Shown piece by piece: positions 34,051 through 48,162 of a DNA stretch of 54,171 nt (position 1 is its first letter; every line of letters begins with the position of its first letter). The notes beneath the pieces were generated by a model. That model searched no databases, was not told the DNA's origin, and saw only the letters and a list, made by a program, of their open reading frames with translations. The DNA is from Chromera velia. Lineage: Eukaryota > Sar > Chromeraceae. The stretch spans positions 1-54,171 of the forward strand of contig JAHBMJ010000206.1 in NCBI GenBank assembly GCA_018398765.1, in the 5' to 3' direction. A program made the position numbers and the translations under genes.

Positions 34051-37000
34051 ATGCAGAGAGGCTCCAGCCGTCGTGTGGATTTTTTAAGGAGTGCCTCTGC
34101 GCCCCTTGTCTCCCTTCCTGCTGAGGCCAGGGAAACCGAGATAGAGGCAATCCCCAGACGCACACAGACACAGCCGTCCTCTGTCTCCAGATTCACCAGC
34201 AGCTTCTCGAAGTCCGTCCTCTCATCCTCCAAGATCCGATCTTCAGGGTCCTCCCAAAAGAACCGGACCCAAAAGACATCCTTGCCTCGTCCCATGCGAT
34301 CAAGAAGCGCCTCCTACAGCCCTCGAAAGTCTGGAGCAGTGCGCACAGCTGGAGCAGTCTCCCCTCCGCGCACAACTTCCCCCAGACGCACACAAATCAT
34401 TCAAAGGGGACCTAGACACACAAAGCTCCAGAAAACAACATCAGCCCCGAACAGTGTCACGACATCACGGCCGCGCAGCCCAAAGGGAACAGTGCCTAAG
34501 AGAGCTTCAACCAGAAACGTGGGGGGAACTTCAACCCCCAGACCCAAATCACCCACAAGGTCACTTCTGCGGCCCAACTCTCCAACCCGATCACCCCGGA
34601 GTAAATCTCCCACGAAGTCACCCAAAGCCAAGGCGGCTCCACAGAAACCCGTTTCTTCTTCCTCAGTCACATTCATCGGATGCGGCCTATCGTTCCCCCA
34701 CTCCCCCCCAGAGTTCCCCCCCCCCACGCAGACCCATATCGAGTTCCCTCTCGGCCAACACACACAACAAACGAACCAAACACAGCAGGGCCAAGAACCA
34801 CAACAGCCACAAGGAGCGACACACGAGCACCTCCTTCTCAGCCGTTCTTCGCCTCTGAATGCTACCGCCTCTCCTCTGGCCCTTTTCCCCAATCAGACTT
34901 CCAATAGCCCCCCTCAAACAAAAACAAACGGCAAATGGAGCCCCCCCCAGGGTGTTACAACCCCTCCGCATGTAGACCGTCAACCTCCCCGCACACCCAC
35001 CAGCAGACCCACCCACACCGCCTCCTTCTCCTCCCCGCACCAACCCGCAGTCGAGCCCTCCCCTCTTAGCTCGGCCCCTCTCAACGAGACACATGACGCC
35101 GTACGCATATTCCGTCTGGCAGAGATGGAGGCCTCAGAACAGTCCTTGATGGAGAATGCCGAGCTCAGAGCTGCCGAGCTAAGGGGCCTGGAGGCTGCCG
35201 TGGGTTCTCGAGAGTCCCGCATCGGCGAGGCGCACAGGGCGCTGGAAGCCTACGGTTCTCGTCTGGAGGGGGAGCGGGTGAGGCTGGAGGTGGAAAGGGG
35301 GGAGGTGGCTGCCCAGCGACATGCGATGAGAGAGAGAGTCGAACTCAGTCGGGGAGAGACAAAAGCACGTCTCTCCAGTCTTGGCATGAGGGAAGCGGAG
35401 TGTGTTTGGAAAGAGCCCGAGCTAAGAGAAAAGCAGCGGACGCTTGAAGGGAAGGAAGAGAGTTTGGAAGTCGCAAGGAAGCGTTTGAGTGAATGGCATC
35501 AAAAGAGACAGCAAGAAGAGGAAGCAAGAATGGCGAGAAGAAGGAAGGAGGCGGAGGAGGAGGGAAGTAGAGCGAGAGACCAAGTACTTGCAAGAGCCTC
35601 TGCAGAGGCAGACGAAGCCAGACAGGCACGTGCTTCCGCTGCTGATGCTCAGGTTCAATTATCTTATCTCCTCCATGCCAATCAAAACCTTCATTCTTAT
35701 CTGCAATCTCAGGCAGCAGGCCTCCAAAGGTCCGGTTCTCTGCTTTCCCAAGAGAGGGAAGATCTGTCCAGGAGGCAGACGGAATTGGAAGAAATGAGAA
35801 GGGACCTGGAGAGGGAGATTGAGACTCAAAGAGCAAAAGCGCAAGCAGAGGAAACAGAGACGCACGCGAGAGAAGAGGATGTGCAGAGAGCGACAAGAAG
35901 TGTCGAAGAAGCGAGAGCAGCCATACAGGAGTTAAACGCTCGACAGGAAGCCCTTGAACTGTCTGCTCTTCAGCTGGCGTCTTTTCGGGAGGCTGCTCGC
36001 GTTGAGGCTGCCTTTGTGGAGGCACAGAGAGAGGATGCGTCTAGGTTTTTGGCGCATGTGTTTGAGGAGGGAAGAGCAGAAGCCGCGGAAAGCAGTCATT
36101 GTTTGAGTGGAATGATGGAAGAGGCAGAGAGAAAAGAGACTGATGTGCAGAGAAGGGAGAATCAACTGAAGATTCAAGCGGACAGACTGCAAGAAGCACA
36201 ACTAAGGTAGGCACCGCTGTCTACAAGTGAGTGCGTGTGTGCATGAGCGTGTGTGAGAGACAGTATGCATGTACGAGTGTGTGTGTGTGTGGGNNNNNNN
36301 NNNNNNNNNNNNNNNNNNNNNNNNNNNNNNNNNNNNNNNNNNNNNNNNNNNNNNNNNNNNNNNNNNNNNNNNNNNNNNNNNNNNNNNNNNNNNNNNNNNN
36401 NNNNNNNNNNNNNNNNNNNNNNNNNNNNNNNNNNNNNNNNNNNNNNNNNNNNNNNNNNNNNNNNNNNNNNNNNNNNNNNNNNNNNNNNNNNNNNNNNNNN
36501 NNNNNNNNNNNNNNNNNNNNNNNNNNNNNNNNGGGGGATAAGCGCAGTCCCTCCGTATTGCTTGTCTAAGATCGCTTTATTCAGGTGGAAAAAGGAGAGT
36601 GACTCGTTCGACAGGACAGAAGGGGATATAGAGCAGGCACGAGTTATGTAAATTGTTGTGTTTTCTTTGTCTTTCGTGCAGGGCCCGGAGAGAGATGCTT
36701 GAGGCAGCTCAAAGAAAGGAGGAGGCGGAGCGAATCCTTGCAAAGGCTGCCATCGAGGGAAAGGCGCTGTCGGAGGCCCAGAGAGAGGCTGAGGGGCAAA
36801 TTCGAAGGAACTCCGCCGAAAGGGAACAGGAAATTGAGCGACAAGAGGAGGAGAGGGAGAGGGAAAGACTAGAAGCCCTACAGAGAGAGATGGCAAGAGA
36901 GAAGGAAATCAAGGCTCTCCGATATCAGTTCGAATGCGAGCGGCAGGATATAGAGGCAGAGCGTTTTGTGATTGCCATGAGGGAGCAGAGACTTCAGGAG

Positions 37001-40000
37001 AAGGAAAAGGATGAACAAAAAGCGAAGGAAAAGAAGACAAAGACAGACACCCAGAGACACATCCCGGTTAGAATCCCAGACGATCTCTCAGTACTTTCTG
37101 TATCCGATTCCTCTGACCTGACTGCCTGTATCGGTACTGCAAAAAAAAAAGGGGGACGGTTACAGAGGAAACCTAGAGACCAGGAAGAGTCGGAGGAAGA
37201 AGAGTCCGAGGGGGAATCTGAGCATCAAAACAGAACTCGGGGGCAAAAGCAAAAGGGGGGGGTCTCAGGGAGAGGGCCCGGAGAATCCAAGAGAACGCCC
37301 AACAGAGAAGGGGAGAGACTCAGTCGGCACGCAGGCCAAGAAGAGGGAGGTCGGGGATCATGCAGAAGAAAAGAGAAAGAGAAGAAGGAGGATTTGCCTT
37401 CTGTTTGCGAGAGGCGTTTGACTGCTCTTGAGGCCAGAGAGGTGGAGTTGGAGGAGGGGGAATCGAGAATCAAGGCCAAGGAGAGAAGGTTGGACAGACT
37501 CTCAGATCAGATGGAAGAGGCACAGCAGAGAGCTGCAGAAAGAGAGAGAAAGGTAAGCTGTCTGGACTTCTTCTTCTGAAGGGCTCAGACAGGGCACAGC
37601 AGAGCGCCTTCTCTTGTATGTGCATCTTTTCAGAATGTCTTTTGTCCTCTCTTTCTCCTTTCTTGACCTTGATCATGCTTTCAAAAGACCCGGCCACCTT
37701 CCGATTTTTCCGCCCCATACATGCAGCCCTCTCTTCATCATGCCATCCATCTTCATATTTTCTCTTCGTACGGGATTGCGTCCAAAGAAGTATTCTAGCT
37801 CTAGTTCTGCAACATACGACTTTGTTCTCTGTTTTGTTTCTCTTAGTGCGAGGAGCTGGAGAGGGCTCTGCGTGCTCAGGCGGACTCCTCAGTGATGGAA
37901 ATGAACCGGGTGGTCAGGGAGGCGGCTGCCAAGGAGGGGGCAGTGGCGAATGAGCTACTTTCTCTTCAGCAGACAGTCGAGGACGCGAGGACAGAAATGG
38001 AGTATGAGCGTCGTTCCCACAAGGAGGAGATGGAGAAGGTCAAAAGAGAGGCGGCAGCTGAGATTGCCAGAGAGAAGAAGCTGTTGATTGAGAGAGAGGC
38101 AGAATTGGAGTCTCGATTGAGGGATTCGGAAATGGAGAAAGAGAAAGCCGTGAAGGAGAGAGAGCGCTTTTTAGCAGAAGTTTCGGTTCTTTCAGGAGAA
38201 CAACAGCGAAACTGCGATGACCTCTCCAGGGAGCACGAGCTCCTGGCCTTCGAAAGCAAGAGACTTGCAGAGGCCCGGGAGGAGATTTTGAGAATTCGCA
38301 GTGACGCTCTAAGTGCGTCTGTGGAGGAGTCTGCATCACTCGAAAGAAAGAGAGAGCAGCTAGAGGCCGACACAGTTGTTCTCCGACGTTTACAGGAGGA
38401 GGCGTCAGTGGAAGCGTTGAGGAGACGGGAGAGGGACGAGCGAGAACACGAGGAGGCGAGGGCAGAGAATAGGGAGGCATTCGAGACACAGATGATTTGC
38501 ATAGGAGAGGAGAGAACGGAGTTGGACGAGCGAAGGGCTCTTCTGGCAGCAGCGGCCGAGGAGGAGAGGATGGAGCTCGAGAAGGAAAAGGGGAGGTTCC
38601 AGAGACAGATGGAACTCATTCTACAGCAGGTAGGGAGAAACAGAAGGAGGAAGAAAATGTTGACGCAAAGCAGTTGGATAGATGCACTGCATGGGAGCAT
38701 GGAAATCACACCAATAAGACACCCCTTTCTTTCTTTTTCTCTTTCTCCTCCCCCTTTTTTCTCCTTTTTATTCAACAGAATCTATGATGGATGGATGGAT
38801 GGATAAGACCAAACAGGAGAGAATGGAACTCGCATCGATTGATTCGGTTCGAAGATCATCCATGCGAAAAAACAAAAAAAGGGGCTCACTCCATGTCCCT
38901 TAATGAATGTACGTGATGCACTTGAATGGATGGACGGATGCATGCAGCTGGAAGAAGAGAGGGGAAAACTGAGCGAGGAGATCGGGAAAGTCGCAGCAGA
39001 GGCACAAGACCAAAACCTCAAAATTGCACAGGCGTGGCGAGACGTCAATAGGGAAAGGGTGCGGTGGGAGGAACAGCAACAGTCCGAGCTCACGATTTGG
39101 AGAGAGGCTGCCGAGCTAATGGAGAAAGAGCGTGAGGAGCTCCGTGCACGGAGCGCACAGTTGAAAGAGAAGGAGAAAGGTCTCGAACAGAGATTCAAAT
39201 CAATCGAAGTGGACCTCCAGGAAAGAGAGAGGGTGATGAAGGTCGAAAAGGCAAAGCTGGAAGATCAGAATCGATCTTTGCAAAATGCTACGAGAGAGTG
39301 GGAGGAAAAGAAGAGAGCTGAGGAGGAGACGTTGGAGATTCTCAAATCTTCTACAGAAAAGGATGTTTTCGAACAGAGACATGCCCTGGCCTCACAGAAG
39401 TCTCTCCTTCAAGAGCAGAGACAGAGGGACGAAGAGACTCTCAAGCAGAGAAGAAAAGAGTTGGAGGCAGGGGCAGCGAAGGCTCTCCAGGAGGCGCAAA
39501 GACAGGTTGCTTCTTCCCTCCAGAATTTGAAGGACAGAGAAGCAGATTTACAGTCGAGAACCGAGAGGGCGGAGAGAGATTTCAGAGAGGCAGCAGAAAG
39601 GAATGTCGCTTCTCTTGCGGCAGTTGAGGAAGAGAAAGGTGGGGTTCGGTCTTTGATGCTCTCTCTCCACGAGGAGCAGCAAACAATCAAGACCCAACAG
39701 GCGGCAGTCAGAGAGGAGACGGCACTGAATGATAGAGAGCGGAAGAAAGTGGAGGGGTTGCGGGAGGAGTTGAGAAAGCAGAAAGTGGAATTGGAGGAAG
39801 AGAAGAAGGCTCTGGGTGAAGAAAAAGAGGATTTTAAGAGCCAACGTGATCGCATGAGGGAGACATTCGAGCGTGTGCAGACCGACAGAAAACAGGTAGA
39901 CGAGGACAGAGAGACTCTGAATGTGCAGAGATTGAAGTTAGAATCCGATTTAGCTCGGTTGGAAGGCAGTCTCTCGATTGTGAACGAAGAGAGACAGGCA

Positions 40001-43000
40001 CTGGTTGAAAAGAAGCTCGCCATAGAATCGCAGCAGGCAATGGAGACAGAAGCAGTCGAGGCAAGGGAGGATGCGGTGGAGGAGGCAACCATTGAAGCCT
40101 TCAAACAGATTCAGGAGGCTCGGGATTTGTTGGAGCAGGATGCAAGTAGTGCTCAAGAGGGGGTGAAGGCACAGGCGTGTGCTCTTCAAAAGCGGGCGGA
40201 GGAATTGGCAGAGGCCGCACGGCATTTTGAGAAAAGAGCTGCAGCAGTGTCAGAATACGAGACAGACATTCGAAAGAGAGAGGGCGAGCTTGAAAAAGCG
40301 AAATTGAGGCATCAAGAGGAGATTGGGGAAGCAGCTGTATTGCTGGCAGAAGCTCGCACAGGTCTTTTGGAGCAAGCACGGGCTTTCTTCCAACAGACTT
40401 GCCGTCTTCAGATGTTTAAGAAATCAAGAAGAAAAGGACAAGAGATTTCCGAAAGGAGAAAAGGACGACGCGAGCCTTCCCCCCCCAGTAAAGCCAAAAG
40501 AATTCCAGGCTCTTCTTCCTTTCCCTTTCCCCCCCTGCCAGTTGAAGACCTGTCCCTCCAAAGGCATTCCTCCTTCTCGGACGGGGGCGAAGGCAGTTCG
40601 GAGGTCCGAGATCTTCCCCGAGGGAGAATTCGGCGTGTGCCTCGCTGGTTCTCTTCAAGTGAAACCGACACAGAGAGTGGGGGCACAGAGGACCCCTTTG
40701 AGTCTGGGTGTCCCCTTCAGAGTTCAGAGTCCCTTTCTACCTCTGCACCCAATGAAGGTCCCCCCTTTGACAGTCACTCCCTCTCCGTCTCTGTGCCTAG
40801 ACAGCAGCAGACTGAAAGAGAAAGAGAATTTAGGAAAAAAACATCATCATTTGAGGTGTTGGAGGACGAAGCTCCTCTGGGTGTGTGGAAGGAGCCTGAG
40901 GGGGGGGAGGGGAGGCTTGCCCGAGAGATGAAGGCTTTCCGAGTAGCAAGAGGCCGTCTCTCTGGAGAAGCAACAGCAGTGGAGAGAGGACTGCGAGAGG
41001 CTGAATCGAGGGTGGGGATTGGGGTTGATGTCAGACAGATGAAACAGCTTTTGCACAAACTTGCTGAGGCTCTGGTAAGGGAGAGAGAGACTTTGGTGGA
41101 GCTCGAATCTCAAAAAGGAGTCTTGAAGGAAGAGAGGGACGGGTTGGAGAGGCAGGTGGGGCAGATTAGAGAGACCTTGGTAGCCGCCCAAAATGAAGCA
41201 AAAAGAATTGCACACAGCAGAGAAGAGAGGACGAAAAGAAGAGGCTCTGCTCTGTCTCCCGGGAGATCTAGAGAGGACCCCGCGGACCGCCCTTCCTCCT
41301 CCCCTTCTCCCCGACGAACCGATGGGGGCACAGTCACAGTACCACGATTTTGTCTGGCGAGAGATGGTGAAGAGAGAACCATAGAAGTCGAGCTCAGTCG
41401 TTTGAGAGAGGACAGAAAGAGCCTGGAGAGAGAGACGGGAGGGGCAAGAGAGACACTCCAGAGACTGAACACTGAGGCCGAGACATGCATTGAGTCTCTC
41501 AGGCAGAAGAGAGCAGAGGTGAAGAGCAGGCGAGAGACTCGAGAAGAAATTGAAAGTGTTAGAGGCCAGATTGAGGCTGTCAGGGGCACTCTTGCAAACG
41601 TCCGGGGTGACCTTGAGCGTTTGGCTTCTGAAAAAGACGGCAAATTGAGGGAACTGAAAGAATTAAAGTCGTCCATCAACAGCGCTACCAAGAAGCTCGG
41701 AGCACTACGGACTGCCCTGTCCCACGAGGAGACCCTGAGAGCAATCCGCGCAGAGGCGCACGTCTCCTTTGCTCGTGTACCGTCCCCTCCCCCTTCCCGT
41801 ACCCAGACTCCGAGTAGGTCGGTGGACAGACAGAGGGGGGACATTGGGGGGGACGGAGCAACAGAGGCAGAAGCGTGTGCATGGATCCCGGGCATACCAT
41901 CTGATGCAGACTCGTCGTTCCTCTCTCAGAGACTGCCGGGACCCCTGGTGCCCATGCGGTCCCTCATTGCAGCTGTGTGCAAAGTTCTGCAAAAAGAATT
42001 GAGCGACGACGGGGAGGCAGAGGAAATAGAAGAGGCACAAGACATGCTTGCAGTGTTCAAAGAGGAAGTCCGCGGACTGTGTGGGCAACCAGAAGGGAGA
42101 GAAAGGGGAAGAGGTGCCTTCGAATCGCGGGACACAAGACCTACCTCAGCCCCCCTTCCGAAGCCGAACAGACAAGCTCCTTCCTCCGAGCTGCACTTTT
42201 CACTCTCTGCCCTGGACGCCTCCCTCTCTCTGTCCCTCTACGCCTCTGTATTGGAAATACGAGAAAGAGAGCTCGAGGAGGCGGGGCGAGAGGTAGGCAG
42301 GAGGGCCTCCGATTTGCAGACGGCCCTTCTTAAGAGCCCAGAGGAGGGAGTAGACGGGGGGGACCTGGAGAGAGAGATGGAAACTCTCGCGCGTAGAGCT
42401 CTCTCTCTAAGGGAAGCAAGGACGCGAGTTGGGGAGGAAAGGCGTGTGATTGAGGAGGCAAGAAAGGGAGGGAAACAGAAAGGGTCAGCATGCGAAATGG
42501 AGAGGTTTGCAGAGGCAGTCAGCAGGAGGATGCAAGAGCTGCAAAAAGATGGGGGAGGACGGTCGGCATTGTGTGAGTGGATGCATAAACACATGTCTTC
42601 TTTATTGAAGGAGACGAATTCTCTTTGCGCTTTCCGGGATACTCTCACGAAGAGGGAAGAGGCCTTGCAGAGAGACTTGCAGGAGGTAGCAGAGGAGAGA
42701 GAGGAGTTGAAAGAATTGAAGGATCTTCTCGAGGCAGAGGGAGTCAGGTTGGCCAATGTGTCGGTAGAGTTGAGGAGAGATGGAGGAGGGTCTGTTGTCG
42801 AGAGCCTCAACCAAGCGCGGGAGGCTCTTGTAAAGAAGCAGAAGGATCTAGAGATTCAGCGTTCCGATCTGTGCGCCCAGAAACAATCGCTCCAAACTCG
42901 TGAGAAAGAGCTGAGAGAGTTGAACGATCAGACAGAAGAAGCAAGAAAGACTCTTGAAGGGGAAAGAAATGAATTTCAAATCGCAAGAACGACACTTGAG

Positions 43001-46000
43001 GGAGAGAGACATGAATTTGAAATTGCGAAGAGTTCTCTTTTCCCTCATCCCCCCCACGAAAGTATGAGTCCAGCCCCTCCCGTCACTTCCCATTCCGTCC
43101 ATCAATTCGTACCTCCCGAAGGACAACGTCTAGTTCTCCGCACCTCTGCGTCTCCCCCTTCGCACCCCCAATCGGTCCCTCACCCAAGCCTACCCCAACC
43201 CCAGTCTCCAATTCCCCGACCTTCTAATTGGAACTCCAACAGCTTCCCCCTGCCCCCAGGAGGAATAACCACAAATGACCACCACCAATCCTCCTCTCCC
43301 GTCTGCCCACCCCTTCCTCAGGATCCATCACGGTTTCTTCAGTCCACCTCTGAGTCGGCAGAACCTCAGGGAGAGAGGCGCGCCTCTCCACATCAGCCAG
43401 GAGAGCGTAATGACAGACAAGAACAAAACCTCCTTCCTCTCTCGTCACCTCTACAGCAGCAACAACAGGTCGGCATGGATGAAGCGCTAGAACACGTCCA
43501 GGCGTATGAGAGGTCTGCCGAGCTAAGCAGAGAACTGGAGGCAGTTCAGACTCGTCTGTCGGTGGTTGAAACAGAATTCTCCGCTCTCCGTGCAGAGCGT
43601 CAAGAAGCCGAAAGAGAGGGGCAGGTGCTCTCCTCTCTACTCTCGAGGCTGTCCCTCGGCATTCAGGCGTTGCACACCATCTCCAAGGGGACAGACAGCG
43701 AGATGGAAATAGAGGCTGCAGGAGAAAGAAGCCCTCCCCTGACGGTGGTTGTCCATCCCGACCCTCAAGAGCACGAAGAAGGAACGCGATCCCCCTGTTC
43801 CCTCAAGAGACTCTCGGCCGATGCCAGTGTCTGTCTAGAGACGCTGGACTCCCTTCTCAGAAACACCCGCGACAGACCAAATGTCCCTCCATCTCCATCT
43901 CTACCCAAAATGATGGATCATGACGCCCCTGTCGCCTCAACGCAAAACCAGAGTCCTGCTATTGACCAGGGGTCCAAGGAGACAGCTGCCCTCAGGTCCT
44001 GCATCTCCGCTCTGGAAGCGGAGGCCCAGACGCTCAGGGAAGAACGCAGAGAGGCCGCCAGAGACGGCAGAGAACTTGCGGTTCTGCTGGAGAGGCTTGC
44101 TTGTCAGGTCACGGCTCTTCAGGCCGCACATGCACAGAGTGAGCAGAGAGAGGCCGAGCTATCCATGTGCCTCAGGAGGGTCACAGAGGAGAGAGCTGTT
44201 GCTAGCGCAGCTCCTCCTCAGGCTTCTCAGGAGTCCGTTCAAGAGAATGCAGAGCTTCAGGAAACTTTGCGCAGACTCCTTGAGCAGGTGAGTGACGGCA
44301 TTGCGACTTTGTCTGAGAGAAGAGAGAAGGAGAGAGAGGCCTCGACCGCTCTGGAGGTCGAGAGAAGAGAAGTGGAGCGGTTGAGGGAGGAGGTCGCTGA
44401 GAACAAGAGGAAGTTTGCTAGCGTTGAAGAGAGATCTGCCCAGCTTCACAGGAGTAGACAGAGTTTGTGGGCGCATTTCAGCGTACTACTCCGGAAGGTG
44501 GAGGGTATCCGCAGTGAGATGTTCGTCATGAGGGACAAGACAGCGTCTCTTCTGAGGAGTTTCGGGGAGTGTATGGAGAGAATTCACAGCACAGCAGTGC
44601 CCTCCCTCACAAGAAGGTCAGCAATCTCTCTGGGTTTCTCTGGTCTCTGCTTATGAGTGGACTTGCGTGCTTGTACGCGTATTCGTGAGGTCTTCCTTTT
44701 CCCCCCTTTCTTTCCCTGTTTCCGCGGTTCATCTGCTGATCTGTGGGGGGCTTCTGATACGCCCCCTTCTCTGCTTGATATCTCTTCTTCTCAACTGTGC
44801 AATAAATCCACATATCTTAAATGTGCGTGTCTCAGCATGTCAACATCCTGCATGCATGTGTTTGCATGACGCACGCAGGTACGAGGCCGACATGGGGGGA
44901 ATGCAGAAAGCTCTGGAGGTGCTGAAGAAGGAGGCGTCGCAGAGCAGAAATGCCCATGGAGAGGCCGAGACGCATGCAAAGAAGCTGAAAGCAGATATGG
45001 AAGCGTCGTCAGCAGAAAAGAGAAAACTGGAAGAGGTAAGTATGAGTGAAAAGGCAAAAGGTGGTCCTCAGAAAAACGAAACGCACAGGGAATGAGGGAG
45101 CCCAAAAACCAACGAATGCAGGCCCAGGGAAGGAAGGAAAGAAGGAAGGAAGGAAGGAAGGAAGGGAGGGAGGGAGGGAAGGAGGGAAGGAGGGAAGGAC
45201 AAACGGACAGCAAAGGACTGACTGTAAGTTTTTTGCAATTCCGAGCGAATCAGGGTGCAACCAGGTCTCTTCTCTCCGTCTTTTCTGTTTGCTCTGCTTT
45301 CTCCTTGTCCTTTTTCCTATTTTTTTCCATTTTTTGCTATTTTCTCCTTGTCCTTCCGTTTTTTCCTTATTTTCTGATCATTTCACTTACTGCAGATGAG
45401 GAGAGTGTCTTTCAAGCATGGTTGATCATTCTCTTTCAAGATTGTCTTTCAGTTTCTTTCCGCGTATCCAGACAGATCCCCCGGACTGAATTCCACATTT
45501 CCTCTTCCTGAATGAGTCCGTGTGCGCAGGCCCTGTCGGCATCCAAGTCGGAGAAGGAGGCCCTGGAGACGGAGACGAGAGCTGTTCTGGAGTCTCACCA
45601 GAGACTGAGAAGATCAATGCAGGCCAAACTGCAGGAAATGGGCATCGATGTGTCTGCAGCATGGAAGAAGGCAAACGCTTCAACAGAGACACCTGGGGAC
45701 GCGCTGCAGGTCAGCTGTGAGAAACGGGAGGGGAGACGAACATCCTTTGGGCCCATCTTGAAACGATCGAGCAAGTCTCTTGAGAGACAGACAGACAGAC
45801 ACATTCGAGTTGCACTACCCTCCCTCCCCGATCATCCCTTGGACGCAGTTTCCAATCCGCAGGGTGCTTTTACTTGCGACACCTCAAAGGGTCGCGGTCG
45901 TGCCTTTCTCTTTCCTGTCTTTGTTTAATGGATCGAAGTTTTCCTTCTGGTACCCCTGGCTTCCCTCAAGCTCAGGTTGCCACAGTAAGTTTTCTTACTT

Positions 46001-47294
46001 TGCTCAATACACACCCACCCTGGCCCCGTCCCTCATTTCCCCCCCCATGCAGGGCCAAGCGAAAACTTCTCTCCAGCACGAGAAGTTGAAAGAACAAGTG
46101 ACTGCAGAGGAAGCCGAGCTGCCCACATACGCGGACGCGATGTCCAAGAAACCTCCGGAACACGCCAACTGGAGGGAGGCCGCTGAGGACGTCGAAGGCG
46201 ACCCTGAGATGAGGGCAGTGAAAGCAGTGAAGGAGGCGTTGGAGGCCAAAGCAGAGAGGGACGAGCTGAAGATCCAGGTGGAGCTCTCTCAGGAGAGGCT
46301 GAAGGAAGTCATGAAGGAGGTGCACTCAGTCTTCTTGGTCAGTCAACCCGCAGGCAGACTGATTTGATTTTACTGATGTTTGCGTTGGTCACGAAGAATT
46401 AAATGGAATAGTAGAGAGACGTAAAAGGCTTGGCAAACAATGAACAGCGTCCGGAATGAACACAGAAGAGGGGGAAGATCTCGCGAGGAACGCCAGCGCA
46501 CAGACGTAGAAGGAAAAATCTGACGGAGGTCTTGTGGAAACCATCTCTATGGATCTCTCGTCTCTGTCTGCATTTTTTCTCGGTAGGGTCAATGTGCTTC
46601 ACTCTCTGCATTTCGACTGTTTGTTTCGGAGCAGTCAATTCATGCATGTCCCTTTTTGAACATGCATCGAAATCCTGCCTGCAGGACAATCGACGACTGT
46701 CCAACTGCGACGAGGAGGCGCGGACCTTCAAGAGCGCCCTGGTGGAGATGAGGGACTTCTGTATTGCTCAGAACAATCACCTGAGACAGACATTCGACCT
46801 CCAACTGCACTCATCTTTCTCAATCTCTGAGGAAGAGAAGGAGAAAGAGGGAAACAGGGACACGCCACTGAGCAAGACAGGAAGTCAATTCCGCTCTCCT
46901 GTGAAGGTCTTCGGACCTCTCCCCAAAGAAATGCCCCAACATCTGGCCGATCTGGCAGATAGAGCTCGTGCAGAGCTCCAGGAGGGTGTCGTTGCACTGA
47001 GTGCACAAATGCCTTTCGGGACCTCCCAAGAGACCCAGGGGACTGTCTCGGTACGCACATGGACTGTGCCTTCATGTTCTTTTCAACAAGCACAGCAGCA
47101 GCAGCAGCAGGAGCCTTCTTCTTCTTCTTCTTATGGACCCGCAGTTCCTCTGTCTGGAAGGAAGCGGGGCACTGTGGCAGCATTTCCTCCTCCTTCTCCA
47201 GCTCCCTTTCCCCTTCTGGGCCCAGACGGGGAGGTGGAGACGACTGTGGACTTTACAAGGGGCCTCTTGCAAAAGGTGGGATGGACTGTGAACT

Positions 47295-47353
<59 letters not shown>

Positions 47354-48114
47354 ATGCGTGAAGGCCTCCACTTGAGAGTTTGGTTTGACAGTGGCAAGGC
47401 AGTGGGCCTGGGTGCATGGGTTCTTCCCTCACGCTTATATATTCCTCCGTGCTTGTGTTTTCTTTCTGTTCTCGTCCTACCACCGTGTCCGTTGCAGGTT
47501 GTCTCCTTGAGTTCCCAGGAAAAAAGAATGGCGGCACTGCATCGCATCTGTCTGAAGTCAGTCGATCAATGTAGATACTGTCCAACATTCACGTCCATCC
47601 ATATGTTGACAATCGAAACATAAGAAGAGAGAAATGACGAAACAATTGTAGTGATACAAACATGATGTTGATGATCAGGAAAAGGCCCCTCCATACTGTT
47701 GCATCTGCCAGAAGACATTCGCGGTGTCATCGTGGAAAAAATCATGCCGGCTCTCTCTCACGCTCCCGTCCCGAAAATTCAAGGACTACTTGTCTTGCTT
47801 TGAGTGCGGTGATTGACGATGTAGCTTGCATGGTGGACAAGGTGTTAAAATGAGGCATTTCCCTCGTCCCTTCACTCTCTGTGTTTTCATTGCGTTTACG
47901 AAACTTTGCGCACCCCCTTTTTCCTCCCACCTACTTGTTCATACACTCAGGTTGAGCGAACGAGTCGACATTCTGACGGCTGCCCTTTCCGTCGAAGGTC
48001 AGTCTTGATGATGACGCGTGAAGGTCTGTATGCGCGTGCACGCGCGGTGGTCGGAGCATCTCTCTCTCTCTCTCCCTCTCTGTCTGTCTCTCTGTCTCTC
48101 TGTCTCTCTCTCTG

Positions 48115-48162
<48 letters not shown>

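Noticed and set aside
36174-36896. Frames crossing the N run
   Set aside because: They are open only because the undetermined bases contain no stops.
37966-38775. Minus-strand 269-codon Ser-rich frame, and similar ones at 41110-41895 and 42238-42810
   Set aside because: Ser/Leu-rich antisense frames are expected opposite Glu/Arg-rich coiled-coil coding sequence.
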